Source: Photobacterium leiognathi (GTDB lineage: Bacteria; Pseudomonadota; Gammaproteobacteria; Enterobacterales; Vibrionaceae). From it: 64,000 nucleotides of DNA. The notes beneath the pieces were generated by a model, which saw only the letters and a list, made by a program, of their open reading frames with translations, ran no database searches and was not told the DNA's origin. Position 1 is the first letter of the stretch; every line of letters begins with the position of its first letter. Below are positions 25,853-34,290 of this stretch, in pieces. Location of the stretch: positions 1,550,001 to 1,614,000 of the forward strand of contig NZ_CP131601.1 in the NCBI RefSeq assembly GCF_030685535.1, given 5' to 3'. A program made the translations under genes and the position numbers.

Positions 25853-27043
25853 ATGAACCCGCCAAACAGCTCACGTCTGAGTCTGCAACTCATCCTGATC
25901 CTCGGTGCGATTGCAGCATTAACGCCACTGGCTATTGATATGTATCTGCTTACGATGCCAAGCATTGCGAAAGATTTTCTCGTTTCTCCCAGTTTAGTAC
26001 AGGTTACATTAACCGCTTATACCACAGGTTTTGCATTAGGGCAGTTAGTTCACGGCCCATTAGCTGATAGTTATGGTCGTCGACCTATGCTATTGCTCGG
26101 CACTGTCGCTTTTTTCATCCTGACTGTGCTTGGTGCATTAAGTACCAATATTACCGAATTAACCTTTATCCGTGTGTTGCAGGGTTTTGCAGGTGCTGCC
26201 GCTGCGGTGATCATCAGTGCATTAGTACGTGATATGTTCGAGCGTGAAGAATTCTCTCGTACCATGTCATTTGTCACTTTAGTAATGACAGTTGCACCGC
26301 TATTAGCGCCTATGATTGGCGGTCATTTATCGGTGTGGTTTGGCTGGCGCTCAGTGTTTTGGTTCTTGGCTATTTTTGCTGTGATCGTACTGCTTTCGAT
26401 TATCTTTAAGATCAAAGAAACCTTACCGAAAGAAAATCGTATTCCGTTTCATTTTATGTCGATTATTCGTAACTACGCCAAACTGTTAGCGAATCCGATT
26501 GTATTAGGTCTTATTTTCTGTAGCGGTTTTTCTTTTGCGGGTATGTTTACTTTCTTAACCGCAGGTTCGTTTGTTTATATTGATATTTACGGTGTCAGTG
26601 TGGCGAACTTTGGTTTCTATTTTGGTTTGAACATTGTTGTCTTGATCATTATGACAACGCTAAATGGTCGCTTGGTAAGAAAGAAGGGCACGCACTGGAT
26701 GCTACGATTGGGGCTGTCTATCCAATTGTTTGCAGGTGTTATGCTGCTTGTTGGTCAATGGTTTAACTTTGGTTTATGGGGCACGGTGTTACCTGTTATG
26801 TTGTTTGTAGGTACGTTATCTATTATTGGTAGTAACTCGATGGCGTGTTTATTGGCGCGTTACCCACAAATGGCAGGTACAGCATCTTCATTAGGTGGCA
26901 CATTCCGCTTTGGTATTGGCTCACTTGTCGGTAGTATTGTCGCCTTAATGCCAGATAGCACAGCATGGCCAATGGCTGGAACAATGGCGGTGTGTGCGGT
27001 TCTATCTGCTGGATTTTATTGGTGCTTAGCGAAAGATGCGTAA
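25853..27043 (+). CDS. bcr: Bcr/CflA family multidrug efflux MFS transporter
   Basis: A 396-residue, 12-helix drug:proton antiporter of the DHA1 family; E. coli Bcr exports bicyclomycin and sulfonamides. Signatures: LAIDMYLLTMPSIAKDF in helix 1, the loop 2-3 motif GPLADSYGRRPMLL, and motif C-like VMTVAPLLAPMIGGHL in helix 5. The start is the ATG at 25853 (weak AAGAGG upstream); the frame upstream to 25676 overlaps the rsuA terminator and is not coding. Placement directly after rsuA is the E. coli order and supports bcr. Two further family members lie at 27854 and 32338. Confidence 0.92.
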   Translation: MNPPNSSRLSLQLILILGAIAALTPLAIDMYLLTMPSIAKDFLVSPSLVQVTLTAYTTGFALGQLVHGPLADSYGRRPMLLLGTVAFFILTVLGALSTNITELTFIRVLQGFAGAAAAVIISALVRDMFEREEFSRTMSFVTLVMTVAPLLAPMIGGHLSVWFGWRSVFWFLAIFAVIVLLSIIFKIKETLPKENRIPFHFMSIIRNYAKLLANPIVLGLIFCSGFSFAGMFTFLTAGSFVYIDIYGVSVANFGFYFGLNIVVLIIMTTLNGRLVRKKGTHWMLRLGLSIQLFAGVMLLVGQWFNFGLWGTVLPVMLFVGTLSIIGSNSMACLLARYPQMAGTASSLGGTFRFGIGSLVGSIVALMPDSTAWPMAGTMAVCAVLSAGFYWCLAKDA

Positions 27044-27069
27044 GCACATCGTAAGCTCTGTTTATTTTA

Positions 27070-27738
27070 TTGTTTAATGTATTTATGACTTCTTTCTATA
27101 ACGAAATTCTTAATGTGGTAACGGAAGGGTTATCAACATTGGTTGCCGCACAAGACGCGGGTAAAACACAGAAAAACCCTGTGAGTGAAACTGTGTTTTT
27201 AAGTGCATGGGTAACGAAAATGATCAAGCAACAGCGCTTTGATCATTGTGTGTCTAAAACCTTACTAGAGTGGCAGAAGCAATCTCGCACCATGGGTAAA
27301 AATGCACAACTTAAAGTGCAATTTGAGCGTATTAAAAACACTCTAAGTGCATTAAATGACACGAACGGTAAATCAACCATAATTAATGCTGAATTAATCG
27401 AAAGCTTTTACCGCGTATTAGAGCAAGCAGATTGGTTGATCACTAACGAATATGAAGTGAACCGTAAAGTGTCACACCATACTGATGGTCAAGCATCACT
27501 CGTTGTGTGTGCTGCACAATACAAGCAATCAATTGATGAGCAAGGCGTACTGGTGAAGCCGCTATCATTTTATATGCGTGGTAATACTCAGCAGTTTATT
27601 GATTTGGCTTATCAGCAAGGTGTATTGCTTTACAAAATTACTGATTACAAATCAAAAGTGAAGTTCCATGGTGAGTTTGTGATTTATCCTGATAACGCAG
27701 GTTCACAATTGCCAGAACTACCAACAGTGGCGAATTAA
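27070..27738 (+). CDS. Hypothetical protein, DUF2913-like
   Basis: About 222 residues, soluble, without signal peptide. The stretch VSETVFLSAWVTKMIKQQRF and the surrounding length resemble DUF2913, a small family found mainly in vibrios; the assignment is from memory and moderate. Function is unknown. The GTG/ATG choice is open: MFNVFMTSFY at 27070 or MTSFYNEIL at 27085. It starts 26 nt after the bcr stop, so it may share its transcript, and ends at a strong terminator. Confidence 0.75.
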   Translation: MFNVFMTSFYNEILNVVTEGLSTLVAAQDAGKTQKNPVSETVFLSAWVTKMIKQQRFDHCVSKTLLEWQKQSRTMGKNAQLKVQFERIKNTLSALNDTNGKSTIINAELIESFYRVLEQADWLITNEYEVNRKVSHHTDGQASLVVCAAQYKQSIDEQGVLVKPLSFYMRGNTQQFIDLAYQQGVLLYKITDYKSKVKFHGEFVIYPDNAGSQLPELPTVAN

Positions 27739-27758
27739 TTTTACTACTCTAAACAGTA

Positions 27759-27810
27759 AAAAAAGCCGCATGAGACGCTTTATAGATAGAGCATCTTATG
27801 CGGCTTTTTT
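27759..27810. terminator. Bidirectional terminator
   Basis: AAAAGCCGCATGAGA pairs with TCTTATGCGGCTTTTTT (ending 27810). It serves both the gene at 27070 and the convergent transporter at 27854. Confidence 0.9.
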
Positions 27811-27853
27811 ATTAGTTGCGATTTATCATCGGGCTTAATGAGTTATTACCGAG

Positions 27854-29026
27854 TTAACTCGCAGTTACGTTATCACTGGTTTGTTTATTGCTTTTTGTAA
27901 CTAGAATTTTCACCATTACCAGCACAAATGAACAACCACCACAAACGAGTAATGTTAATGCTAGATTGCCAACATGAGCAGCATGTTCTAGACCAAAACC
28001 AATGATTAAGTAATAGAACAAGCCAAGTAATGCACCAGCTGTGCCTAAGTGGTTTCGGTAATTGATTAAAGCAGTACTAAACAAGTTAGGTAACGCTAGA
28101 CCAAAAGACAGTGATACCAATGCCATTGGAATAAAGAACCAAACCGTTTCTTGCAATAAGTAAACACCTAAACCTGATGTCAGCATCATTAATGTCGATA
28201 ACATTACGATGATATCACCGCGAATATGTCTGCGTATCAAACGAATATTGAGTAGCGAACCTAAAATTGAACCAGCAGCTAACACAAAGCTCGTATTACC
28301 AAAAAACTTAACGCTAGCACCTAGGTGCTCAAACATAAATGGTGCGATGCTGTAGTAAGAGAATAGGGCAATGTTTGCCAGTCCTACCATTAAAGCGATA
28401 TACCAAATATGGCTGTCACGAAGCATTTTATTTGCCACTAAAAACAAGCTATCACGTTTGATGTGGTTTGGTTTTGTCTCTGGTAATGCAAAGCCACCCC
28501 AAAGTAACAGTAGTGATAACATGATCATCATCGCTGCAAATACCCAAGTGTAGCCACCGTGAGCTGTCAACCAGCTACCCAGTAACATACCAATCACAGG
28601 GCTTAGACCAATACTTGTTGAAGCAATTGAGAAAATTCTTGTTAAACTCGCACCTTCAAAGCTGTCACGTAAAATAGTTTGAGTACATACAGAGCCAACA
28701 GCAGCACCAAAGGCACACGCACCAAAACCATAAAGTAAGCCTTGGAATGTTGGCGCGTAATAACAAAATGTCGCCGAAGCAATACAAATAGCTATGCCTA
28801 GAAGTGTTGATAAACGACGTCCAATGACGTCACACATGGTGCCCCAGAAAACAACGCCTACCGCAAAAACCATAAAGAAGAGTGATAAAGCTTGTGCTGC
28901 TTCTGATGTTGTTACTGAAAAATGATTCTTAATTGATGTTAGCGCTGGGCTATACATCGTCTCTATAAGCTGTGGAAACATTAACAGCGAAATCGATAAT
29001 AATGTTGATATTGTTTTTTTATTCAT
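27854..29026 (-). CDS. Bcr/CflA-like MFS efflux transporter
   Basis: A 390-residue, 12-helix transporter of the DHA1 drug-export family. Helix 1 reads MFPQLIETMYSPALTSIKNHF, the loop 2-3 motif is WGTMCDVIGRRLSTLL, and helix 5 has SIGLSPVIGMLLGSWL. Substrate unknown. It is divergent from an AraC regulator whose start is about 215 nt away, the usual arrangement for a local regulator and its pump. It ends at a bidirectional terminator shared with the DUF2913-like gene. Confidence 0.88.
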   Translation of the reverse strand: MNKKTISTLLSISLLMFPQLIETMYSPALTSIKNHFSVTTSEAAQALSLFFMVFAVGVVFWGTMCDVIGRRLSTLLGIAICIASATFCYYAPTFQGLLYGFGACAFGAAVGSVCTQTILRDSFEGASLTRIFSIASTSIGLSPVIGMLLGSWLTAHGGYTWVFAAMMIMLSLLLLWGGFALPETKPNHIKRDSLFLVANKMLRDSHIWYIALMVGLANIALFSYYSIAPFMFEHLGASVKFFGNTSFVLAAGSILGSLLNIRLIRRHIRGDIIVMLSTLMMLTSGLGVYLLQETVWFFIPMALVSLSFGLALPNLFSTALINYRNHLGTAGALLGLFYYLIIGFGLEHAAHVGNLALTLLVCGGCSFVLVMVKILVTKSNKQTSDNVTAS

Positions 29027-29240
29027 GACTTCCTCTTTGACGCTTTATCATCCATCTTCGAAAGACTAGTAAACTGTGTGAATCAGAGAATGATAAGTAT
29101 TAATGTCATCGCTATTTTGTGAAGTGCGAGACTGTTATTTCAATGAGGATAAGTATATATTTGTCGCCATTTGGTGTGATATTAATATAAGAACAACAAA
29201 CATCACTTTTAGGACATGTTGGCAAAAAAAGGCTCATGCG

Positions 29241-30020
29241 ATGGCTTATATTAAAATGGAAGATCAATTTTGTGCTGACGATTACGACGGATTAGTTATT
29301 GGGCTTGCTGCTGATTTAGCAGAGCATGACTCGGGTTACCATACACATAATAAAGATCAGTTATTATTTTCTCATCATGGCTGTATGGTGATCAGTTTAG
29401 ATGGTGTGAAGTGTGTTTTACCGCCGATGCGTGCAGCTTGGATACCCGCAGGCATTGAACACAAAGCACAAACGAGCAATGCTACCCAGTATCGTTCTTT
29501 ATATTTTGATCAAAGTTTACAGTCGCAGTTACCGCGTGAGCTGAAGATATTTGATATCAACCCGTTAATGTCTGCATTAATGGAGCGTATGTCTTTTTGG
29601 GAGCTTGATAAGCCAAATAATGAGCAAGTTAACTCAGTAAATTTATTAATTGAAGAGTTAAACCTTGCGCAAGATAGTCATTTGAATTTACCTATTCCAG
29701 CAGATCCACGTTTAGCCTCATGGCTTGCAGGTATTGATGATGAGGAGTTTATTGCTCCAACATTAGCTGAACTGAGCCTACAAGTTGGCGCAAGCGCGAA
29801 AACGATCACTCGTATCTTTAATAAAGAAGTAGGGATGCCATATCAAAATTGGCGTCAGCAATGGCGTTTACTGGCTGCAATTGAATTATTGTCTAAAAGG
29901 TGGCGTGTTTCGACAGTTGCTCACCACTTGGCATTTTCTAGTGATAGTGCCTTTATTAGCTTCTTTCGTGAGAAAACGGGTTATACACCTGCACATTTTA
30001 TCCGTGAAAATAAAGAGTAG
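29241..30020 (+). CDS. AraC family transcriptional regulator
   Basis: A 259-residue regulator with an N-terminal cupin domain (HTHNKDQLLFSHHGCMVI, PPMRAAWIPAGIEHKAQ) and a C-terminal AraC DNA-binding domain, with SLQVGASAKTITRIFNKEVG as first helix-turn-helix and AHHLAFSSDSAFISFFREKT as second. The ATG at 29241 begins the conserved part; an upstream in-frame ATG at 29103 would add 46 residues unlike the family and overlap the promoter region. Its likely target is the divergent MFS gene. The NimR-like protein at 48589 has the same build. Confidence 0.9.
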   Translation: MAYIKMEDQFCADDYDGLVIGLAADLAEHDSGYHTHNKDQLLFSHHGCMVISLDGVKCVLPPMRAAWIPAGIEHKAQTSNATQYRSLYFDQSLQSQLPRELKIFDINPLMSALMERMSFWELDKPNNEQVNSVNLLIEELNLAQDSHLNLPIPADPRLASWLAGIDDEEFIAPTLAELSLQVGASAKTITRIFNKEVGMPYQNWRQQWRLLAAIELLSKRWRVSTVAHHLAFSSDSAFISFFREKTGYTPAHFIRENKE

Positions 30021-30288
30021 CGTGGAAATGAAAGAAGGTTATTGGCTGATTTTAAAGCATATTTAACGTGGTTTTTGCGAAAGAATAACCGTGTTCACAC
30101 AGTAAAATTATCCGCATATTGTTTAATAGATTTTTCGTACTAGCTTCTCATCCTTGCAGTTTTCCAGTTGAATCTTCACTTCGCTAAGGCATGATAGATT
30201 TATCAATTGTTATTGTTTTTTATATCAAAATTTATTGAGTAAATAACGATAACAATCACTCAAGGCTAACAGATTTATATGGATATTT

Positions 30289-31464
30289 ATGCTTGCTTGT
30301 TGTGCTGAGCGCGAAGAGTGTCACCACTCAACGCCGTTAGTTTTATCATTCGATGAAGCCCTGACTTTCTTCCCATTTGAACTCGAATTCTATGATTGGC
30401 ATGACAACCTTGCCATGTATCGATCTTACCCTGATGGGCATCGTGAACCATTAGAGGGGAGTTGTTCGTTCTACATTGAACACATTGAATCGTTAGAGGG
30501 CGGGAAAGCGTGGATTGCTAGTATTCCTAAAGGATTAGTGAAACAGGCAAGAGGTTATGCTGATCTTGGGGTATATATGCTTAAGATCGCTGCAATGAGC
30601 GAAAAAGCCCGTGAGTTATTACTTCAACGCCCAACGTTATTGTATTTGGTGTGTGAACAATACCCGTTAGATCAAGATGAAGTGTTGGCACTGTGTGAAT
30701 TGGGTCAACGCAAAATATTACAACACTTAGGTTTGGCATCAAGTCGTGCTGCGCTTCGCTTCCTTGATCGGATTGATAGTGATTTCTCGACTCGTTCGAT
30801 CGTTTTGATCATTCATCGCTTGCTGGATCCCGATGTAATGTCGTTTCAATTGTTCCGTCATTACAAAACCATTACTAACTTAACCTTGCAGATTTACCTG
30901 CAATGGCCAACGCTAACAGGCACACCGCTTGGACGCCATTTAGCGCAAACCACTCAGCGCGAGCGTTTTCAAATCAATCAGATTTTGTCCGATGTTTTCC
31001 AACTTGGTTATCGAGTGTTAGATGTCGATTCAATAAAGCGTATTCATGCCGTGACCTCTTATGAAGAATTAAGAGCACTGCATGATCGCTGGGTAGTGGC
31101 GCAGCATACGATCAATTTTGTTCCTGATGTGAATAGTAATAAGCCTTATATGATCCCATTTCCTGGTAATAATAACATTGTGCCGATTTGTGATTATCAA
31201 GAGCTTGAGCAAGAGGGTATCGAGCAAAATCATTGTGTCTCGATTTACCACAATAGGATCATTAAAGGCGAATATCTGGTGTACAAAATGTTCATGCCAG
31301 AGCGTGTAACCATTGGTTTAAAGCGGCATTACTTTGCTAATGGTCGTCGTAGTGAGATTTACACTGTTGATCAAATTCAAGCTCGTAATAATCGTATGCC
31401 GTCATCTGAAACCTTGGAAGCTGTTTACGGTTGGTTAGACAGTATGAAGTCAGCTAAGCCATAA
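30289..31464 (+). CDS. PcfJ-like protein
   Basis: A 391-residue soluble protein. The last 130 residues carry the PcfJ-like pattern: EGIEQNHCVSIYHNRIIKGE, YKMFMPERVTIGLKR and YTVDQIQARNNRMPSSETL. In the family this C-terminal block holds a conserved Cys and a Q-x-R-x-x-x-N motif; its biochemical role is unknown. The N-terminal 250 residues are helical and unassigned. PcfJ was first named in a conjugative plasmid, but there are no conjugation genes here and base composition matches the neighbours. It starts 268 nt after the AraC gene and ends 6 nt before the frame of the next regulator. Confidence 0.8.
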   Translation: MLACCAEREECHHSTPLVLSFDEALTFFPFELEFYDWHDNLAMYRSYPDGHREPLEGSCSFYIEHIESLEGGKAWIASIPKGLVKQARGYADLGVYMLKIAAMSEKARELLLQRPTLLYLVCEQYPLDQDEVLALCELGQRKILQHLGLASSRAALRFLDRIDSDFSTRSIVLIIHRLLDPDVMSFQLFRHYKTITNLTLQIYLQWPTLTGTPLGRHLAQTTQRERFQINQILSDVFQLGYRVLDVDSIKRIHAVTSYEELRALHDRWVVAQHTINFVPDVNSNKPYMIPFPGNNNIVPICDYQELEQEGIEQNHCVSIYHNRIIKGEYLVYKMFMPERVTIGLKRHYFANGRRSEIYTVDQIQARNNRMPSSETLEAVYGWLDSMKSAKP

Positions 31465-31503
31465 TACTGGTTGAATTTATTGGTTTACTCTCAAAGGAAA
31501 GCA

Positions 31504-32292
31504 ATGCGGTTATTTCATTCGATAAAACGTTATGCACCAACAGAAGAAAAAGCACCGCATTCTCACGAGGATTTTGTTCAACTTTTTTATATCCACCAAG
31601 GTTGCGGTATTGCTAGAACAGAGGATAAAAGCATACTGGCTGTTAGTGGGCAACTTATTTGGGTGCCTCTTAATCACCGTCATCATTTGAAAGTGTTGAA
31701 AGATACCAGCTTAAGTATTATTCATGCTTCACCAGATGTTATTCCTCATTTCTACAATGAGATGGCGATTATCTCGACCAATCGCTTAATGGTACAAGTG
31801 ATGGCAGAAATTGAGTCGCAAGATATTGGCAGTGAGCAAGGTGCTGATCGCAACAGTGATGTTCAACACCATTATTTAGCGGTATTTATTGATCAACTCA
31901 AAAAACAAAATTTCCAGAGCGATGCTTATCAAAGTAATCATGATATTGATAAACGCTTGCTGCCCATTATTGAAGCACTGACTATTGAACCTGATATTAA
32001 ACTGTCTTTAGACCGTTTTTCTGAGCACTGTGGCGCATCTTCTCGTACTCTTAATCGTTTATTTATCAGTACATTTGATCAGCCATTTCGTGAAATAAGA
32101 CAGCAGTTGGTTATGGCAAAAGCATGGCAGTTGAGTCGTGCAGGTGTCGCACATACAGATATTGCATTAGATTTAGGTTACAACAGCTTATCTGCCTTTT
32201 CCCATGCCTTTAATCGTTTCAAACAAGACAAAGCTCGCCAGAAGTTGGCGAAAAATCACAACTCGTTGTCGCTAGTTCAACAACAAGACTAA
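31504..32292 (+). CDS. AraC family transcriptional regulator
   Basis: About 262 residues with an N-terminal cupin-like region (PHSHEDFVQLFYIHQGCGIA, GQLIWVPLNHRHHL) and a C-terminal AraC domain: FSEHCGASSRTLNRLFISTF and IALDLGYNSLSAFSHAFNRF. The start is the ATG at 31504, preceded by AAGGAA at 8 nt; the TTG at 31471 is less supported. The next gene, 45 nt downstream on the same strand, is a Bcr/CflA transporter that it probably regulates. Confidence 0.88.
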   Translation: MRLFHSIKRYAPTEEKAPHSHEDFVQLFYIHQGCGIARTEDKSILAVSGQLIWVPLNHRHHLKVLKDTSLSIIHASPDVIPHFYNEMAIISTNRLMVQVMAEIESQDIGSEQGADRNSDVQHHYLAVFIDQLKKQNFQSDAYQSNHDIDKRLLPIIEALTIEPDIKLSLDRFSEHCGASSRTLNRLFISTFDQPFREIRQQLVMAKAWQLSRAGVAHTDIALDLGYNSLSAFSHAFNRFKQDKARQKLAKNHNSLSLVQQQD

Positions 32293-32337
32293 ACACATCT
32301 GTTTAAGATAATGACATCAATTAAGGAGATTGTTGTC

Positions 32338-33522
32338 ATGTCTTTACTACGTTTACTTTCTATCAGTTTATTAATGGCGTGTAGCTATTTCTTTGCTTCT
32401 GATATGTATGCACCTAGCTTACCTGTGATGTCTGAAGCATTGAATGTGTCCTCGACAGCAGTACAACAAACGGTGAGCGCGTTCTTCATTGCGTTAGGTT
32501 TAAGCCAATTAGTGTGTGGTGCTGTCGCTGAACGCTTTGGACGTCGTCCTATTGCGATCTTAGGTGCGGTGATATTTATTATCGGCTCAGCGCTTTGTTT
32601 ACACGCAGATCAACTATCAGGTTTGATTATTGGGCGTGCCGTACAAGGTATTGGTGTTGGGGCGTTGTTTTTATTATGCCGAACCATAATGCAAGACTCA
32701 TTGACGAAAGAGCAGTTAGTGGATGTGATGTCATGGTTTAGTATTTTATTTATGTGCTTGCCAGCGACAACACCTGCAATTGGTGGCTATTTAGAAAGTC
32801 ATTTTGGCTGGCATAGTAGCTTCTGGTTTATGTTGGGGTTAGCAGTACTGCTATTTGTGGTTATTGCTTTAGCTTTAAAAGAAACCCACTTAGAAAAAAA
32901 TATTCATGCGACAAAACCAAGGGTTGTTGCTCGTGATTACACCATGATTGCTACAAATCCGCAGTTTTTACGCTATTTAATCATGATGGTGATGGCTAAC
33001 GGTGGAGCGCTGGTGTTTTATTTAATGGGCGCGTTTATTGCGAATAAGCAATACCATTTACCTGTGCAATATTTTGGTATGTCTTCATTGTTGCTCATTG
33101 GTTGTAGTTTGTGTGCGCGTATTGTTTATATTCGTTTTCTAAAATATACCGCCACAGAAGGGCGAATCATTAAAGCAGCAAGTTGTATTATGTTGCTTGG
33201 GGCGCTAACGATATTATCGAATGCGGTATTTCACAGCATGGCGACAATTATTATCGGTATGGGAATCTACTGTTTTGGTGCGGGTTTAACCACCTCAGTC
33301 GTAGCGGTCAGTGCATTGTATTTATTCCCTAAGCATAAAGGACAAACGGGTGCGCTGTTTGGCTCATTACAAATGGTTGGGATCTTTACGTTAACCTTTA
33401 TTGTTAGCCATTTAGCAAGTGTTGAGTGGGTAATGGCATGCGTACTTATCACCATGTCGTTAGTGAATATCTCAGTACAACGCTGGTGGAATGATAATTC
33501 TGTCGTGTTGGCAAAAGCGTAA
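32338..33522 (+). CDS. Bcr/CflA-like MFS efflux transporter
   Basis: A 394-residue 12-helix DHA1 family pump. Helix 1 SYFFASDMYAPSLPVMSEAL, loop 2-3 GAVAERFGRRPIAIL and helix 5 FMCLPATTPAIGGYL are typical of Bcr/CflA. The start at 32338 follows AAGGAG at 9 nt. An in-frame ATG at 32311 would read through this ribosome-binding site. It is downstream of an AraC regulator in the same direction and ends at a bidirectional terminator. Substrate unknown. Confidence 0.9.
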   Translation: MSLLRLLSISLLMACSYFFASDMYAPSLPVMSEALNVSSTAVQQTVSAFFIALGLSQLVCGAVAERFGRRPIAILGAVIFIIGSALCLHADQLSGLIIGRAVQGIGVGALFLLCRTIMQDSLTKEQLVDVMSWFSILFMCLPATTPAIGGYLESHFGWHSSFWFMLGLAVLLFVVIALALKETHLEKNIHATKPRVVARDYTMIATNPQFLRYLIMMVMANGGALVFYLMGAFIANKQYHLPVQYFGMSSLLLIGCSLCARIVYIRFLKYTATEGRIIKAASCIMLLGALTILSNAVFHSMATIIIGMGIYCFGAGLTTSVVAVSALYLFPKHKGQTGALFGSLQMVGIFTLTFIVSHLASVEWVMACVLITMSLVNISVQRWWNDNSVVLAKA

Positions 33523-33525
33523 ATA

Positions 33526-33563
33526 AAAAGCGCCTATTGGCTTAAAGGCTAATAGGCGCTTTT
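33526..33563. terminator. Bidirectional terminator
   Basis: AAAAGCGCCTATT (33526-33538) pairs with AATAGGCGCTTTT (33551-33563). It separates the MFS gene from the convergent M23 gene. Confidence 0.92.
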
Positions 33564-33574
33564 ATGTATGCAGA

Positions 33575-34261
33575 TTAATCTAAATCGCTACGCTTTAGGA
33601 TCAAATTAGGGTTTGGGCAGTTATCTTGGTAAAAATCCAAATGCTTAGGGTCAATCACACCAGGATAATCATTATTGTAATCACCCATGTCTTTGATGAT
33701 TTGAAAATGCAGATGGGGCGCCCAACCACCATTTTCTTCCGTTTTGCCTATTGCTGTAAATTGCTGACCTGCTGTGATTTTTTGTCCAACGGTGAGGGTT
33801 GATAAATACTCAGTGGCACAATGCCCATACAGAGTATAAAAAATATGATCTTCTAACTTATGTTTTAGGATCACAGTTGGACCATAGTCACCGTCTGCGG
33901 TGTGATTAGCAAGGCCAAAGACTTCACCATCAAGTGGGGCATAAACAGGTGTACCTTCAGGTAAACCTAAATCAATAGTCATATGAACCGTACGATCAGG
34001 GGAATCGGTAAAGTTAGCTTTATCTTGGTAGATCAAACGATGTTCAGCATAACGACCAATCACCACCGTAGCATTAGCTGCAACAGCACGGTTTACTATT
34101 TCATCAGCAAAGCTATGCTCTGCAGTAACCATACTCCATAAATCACTACTTGGTGTTAAATCAACAATATACCCTGTACCAAATTGTAATTCTTTTGGAA
34201 CGACAGGGTGAAAGTCATGGGCTTTAAGTAGGTGTTCTAATGATGTTTTGCTGTTTGTCAT
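33575..34261 (-). CDS. M23 family metallopeptidase without signal peptide
   Basis: A 228-residue protein with a LytM/M23 zinc peptidase domain in its C-terminal half: HMTIDLGLPEGTPVYAPLDG, LYGHCATEYL and APHLHFQIIKD supply the H...D and HxH zinc ligands. It has no signal peptide or membrane segment, which is odd for a peptidoglycan hydrolase. Similar M23 domains occur inside multi-domain proteins with aminotransferase and phosphotransferase parts. The start is the ATG at 34261 (GGAAG upstream). The longer frame reaching 34456 only overlaps the preceding gene. It is 29 nt after the MFS stop, likely one operon. Confidence 0.86.
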   Translation of the reverse strand: MTNSKTSLEHLLKAHDFHPVVPKELQFGTGYIVDLTPSSDLWSMVTAEHSFADEIVNRAVAANATVVIGRYAEHRLIYQDKANFTDSPDRTVHMTIDLGLPEGTPVYAPLDGEVFGLANHTADGDYGPTVILKHKLEDHIFYTLYGHCATEYLSTLTVGQKITAGQQFTAIGKTEENGGWAPHLHFQIIKDMGDYNNDYPGVIDPKHLDFYQDNCPNPNLILKRSDLD

Positions 34262-34290
34262 GCTGCTTCCAATTCTGATGGTGTTTTCTT

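Noticed and set aside
29103-29240. 46-residue N-terminal extension of the AraC protein
   Set aside because: The sequence is unlike the cupin start of the family and would occupy the divergent promoter.
30289-31464. Conjugative element around the PcfJ-like gene
   Set aside because: No relaxase, mating-pair, integrase or att-like repeats nearby, and composition fits the neighbours.
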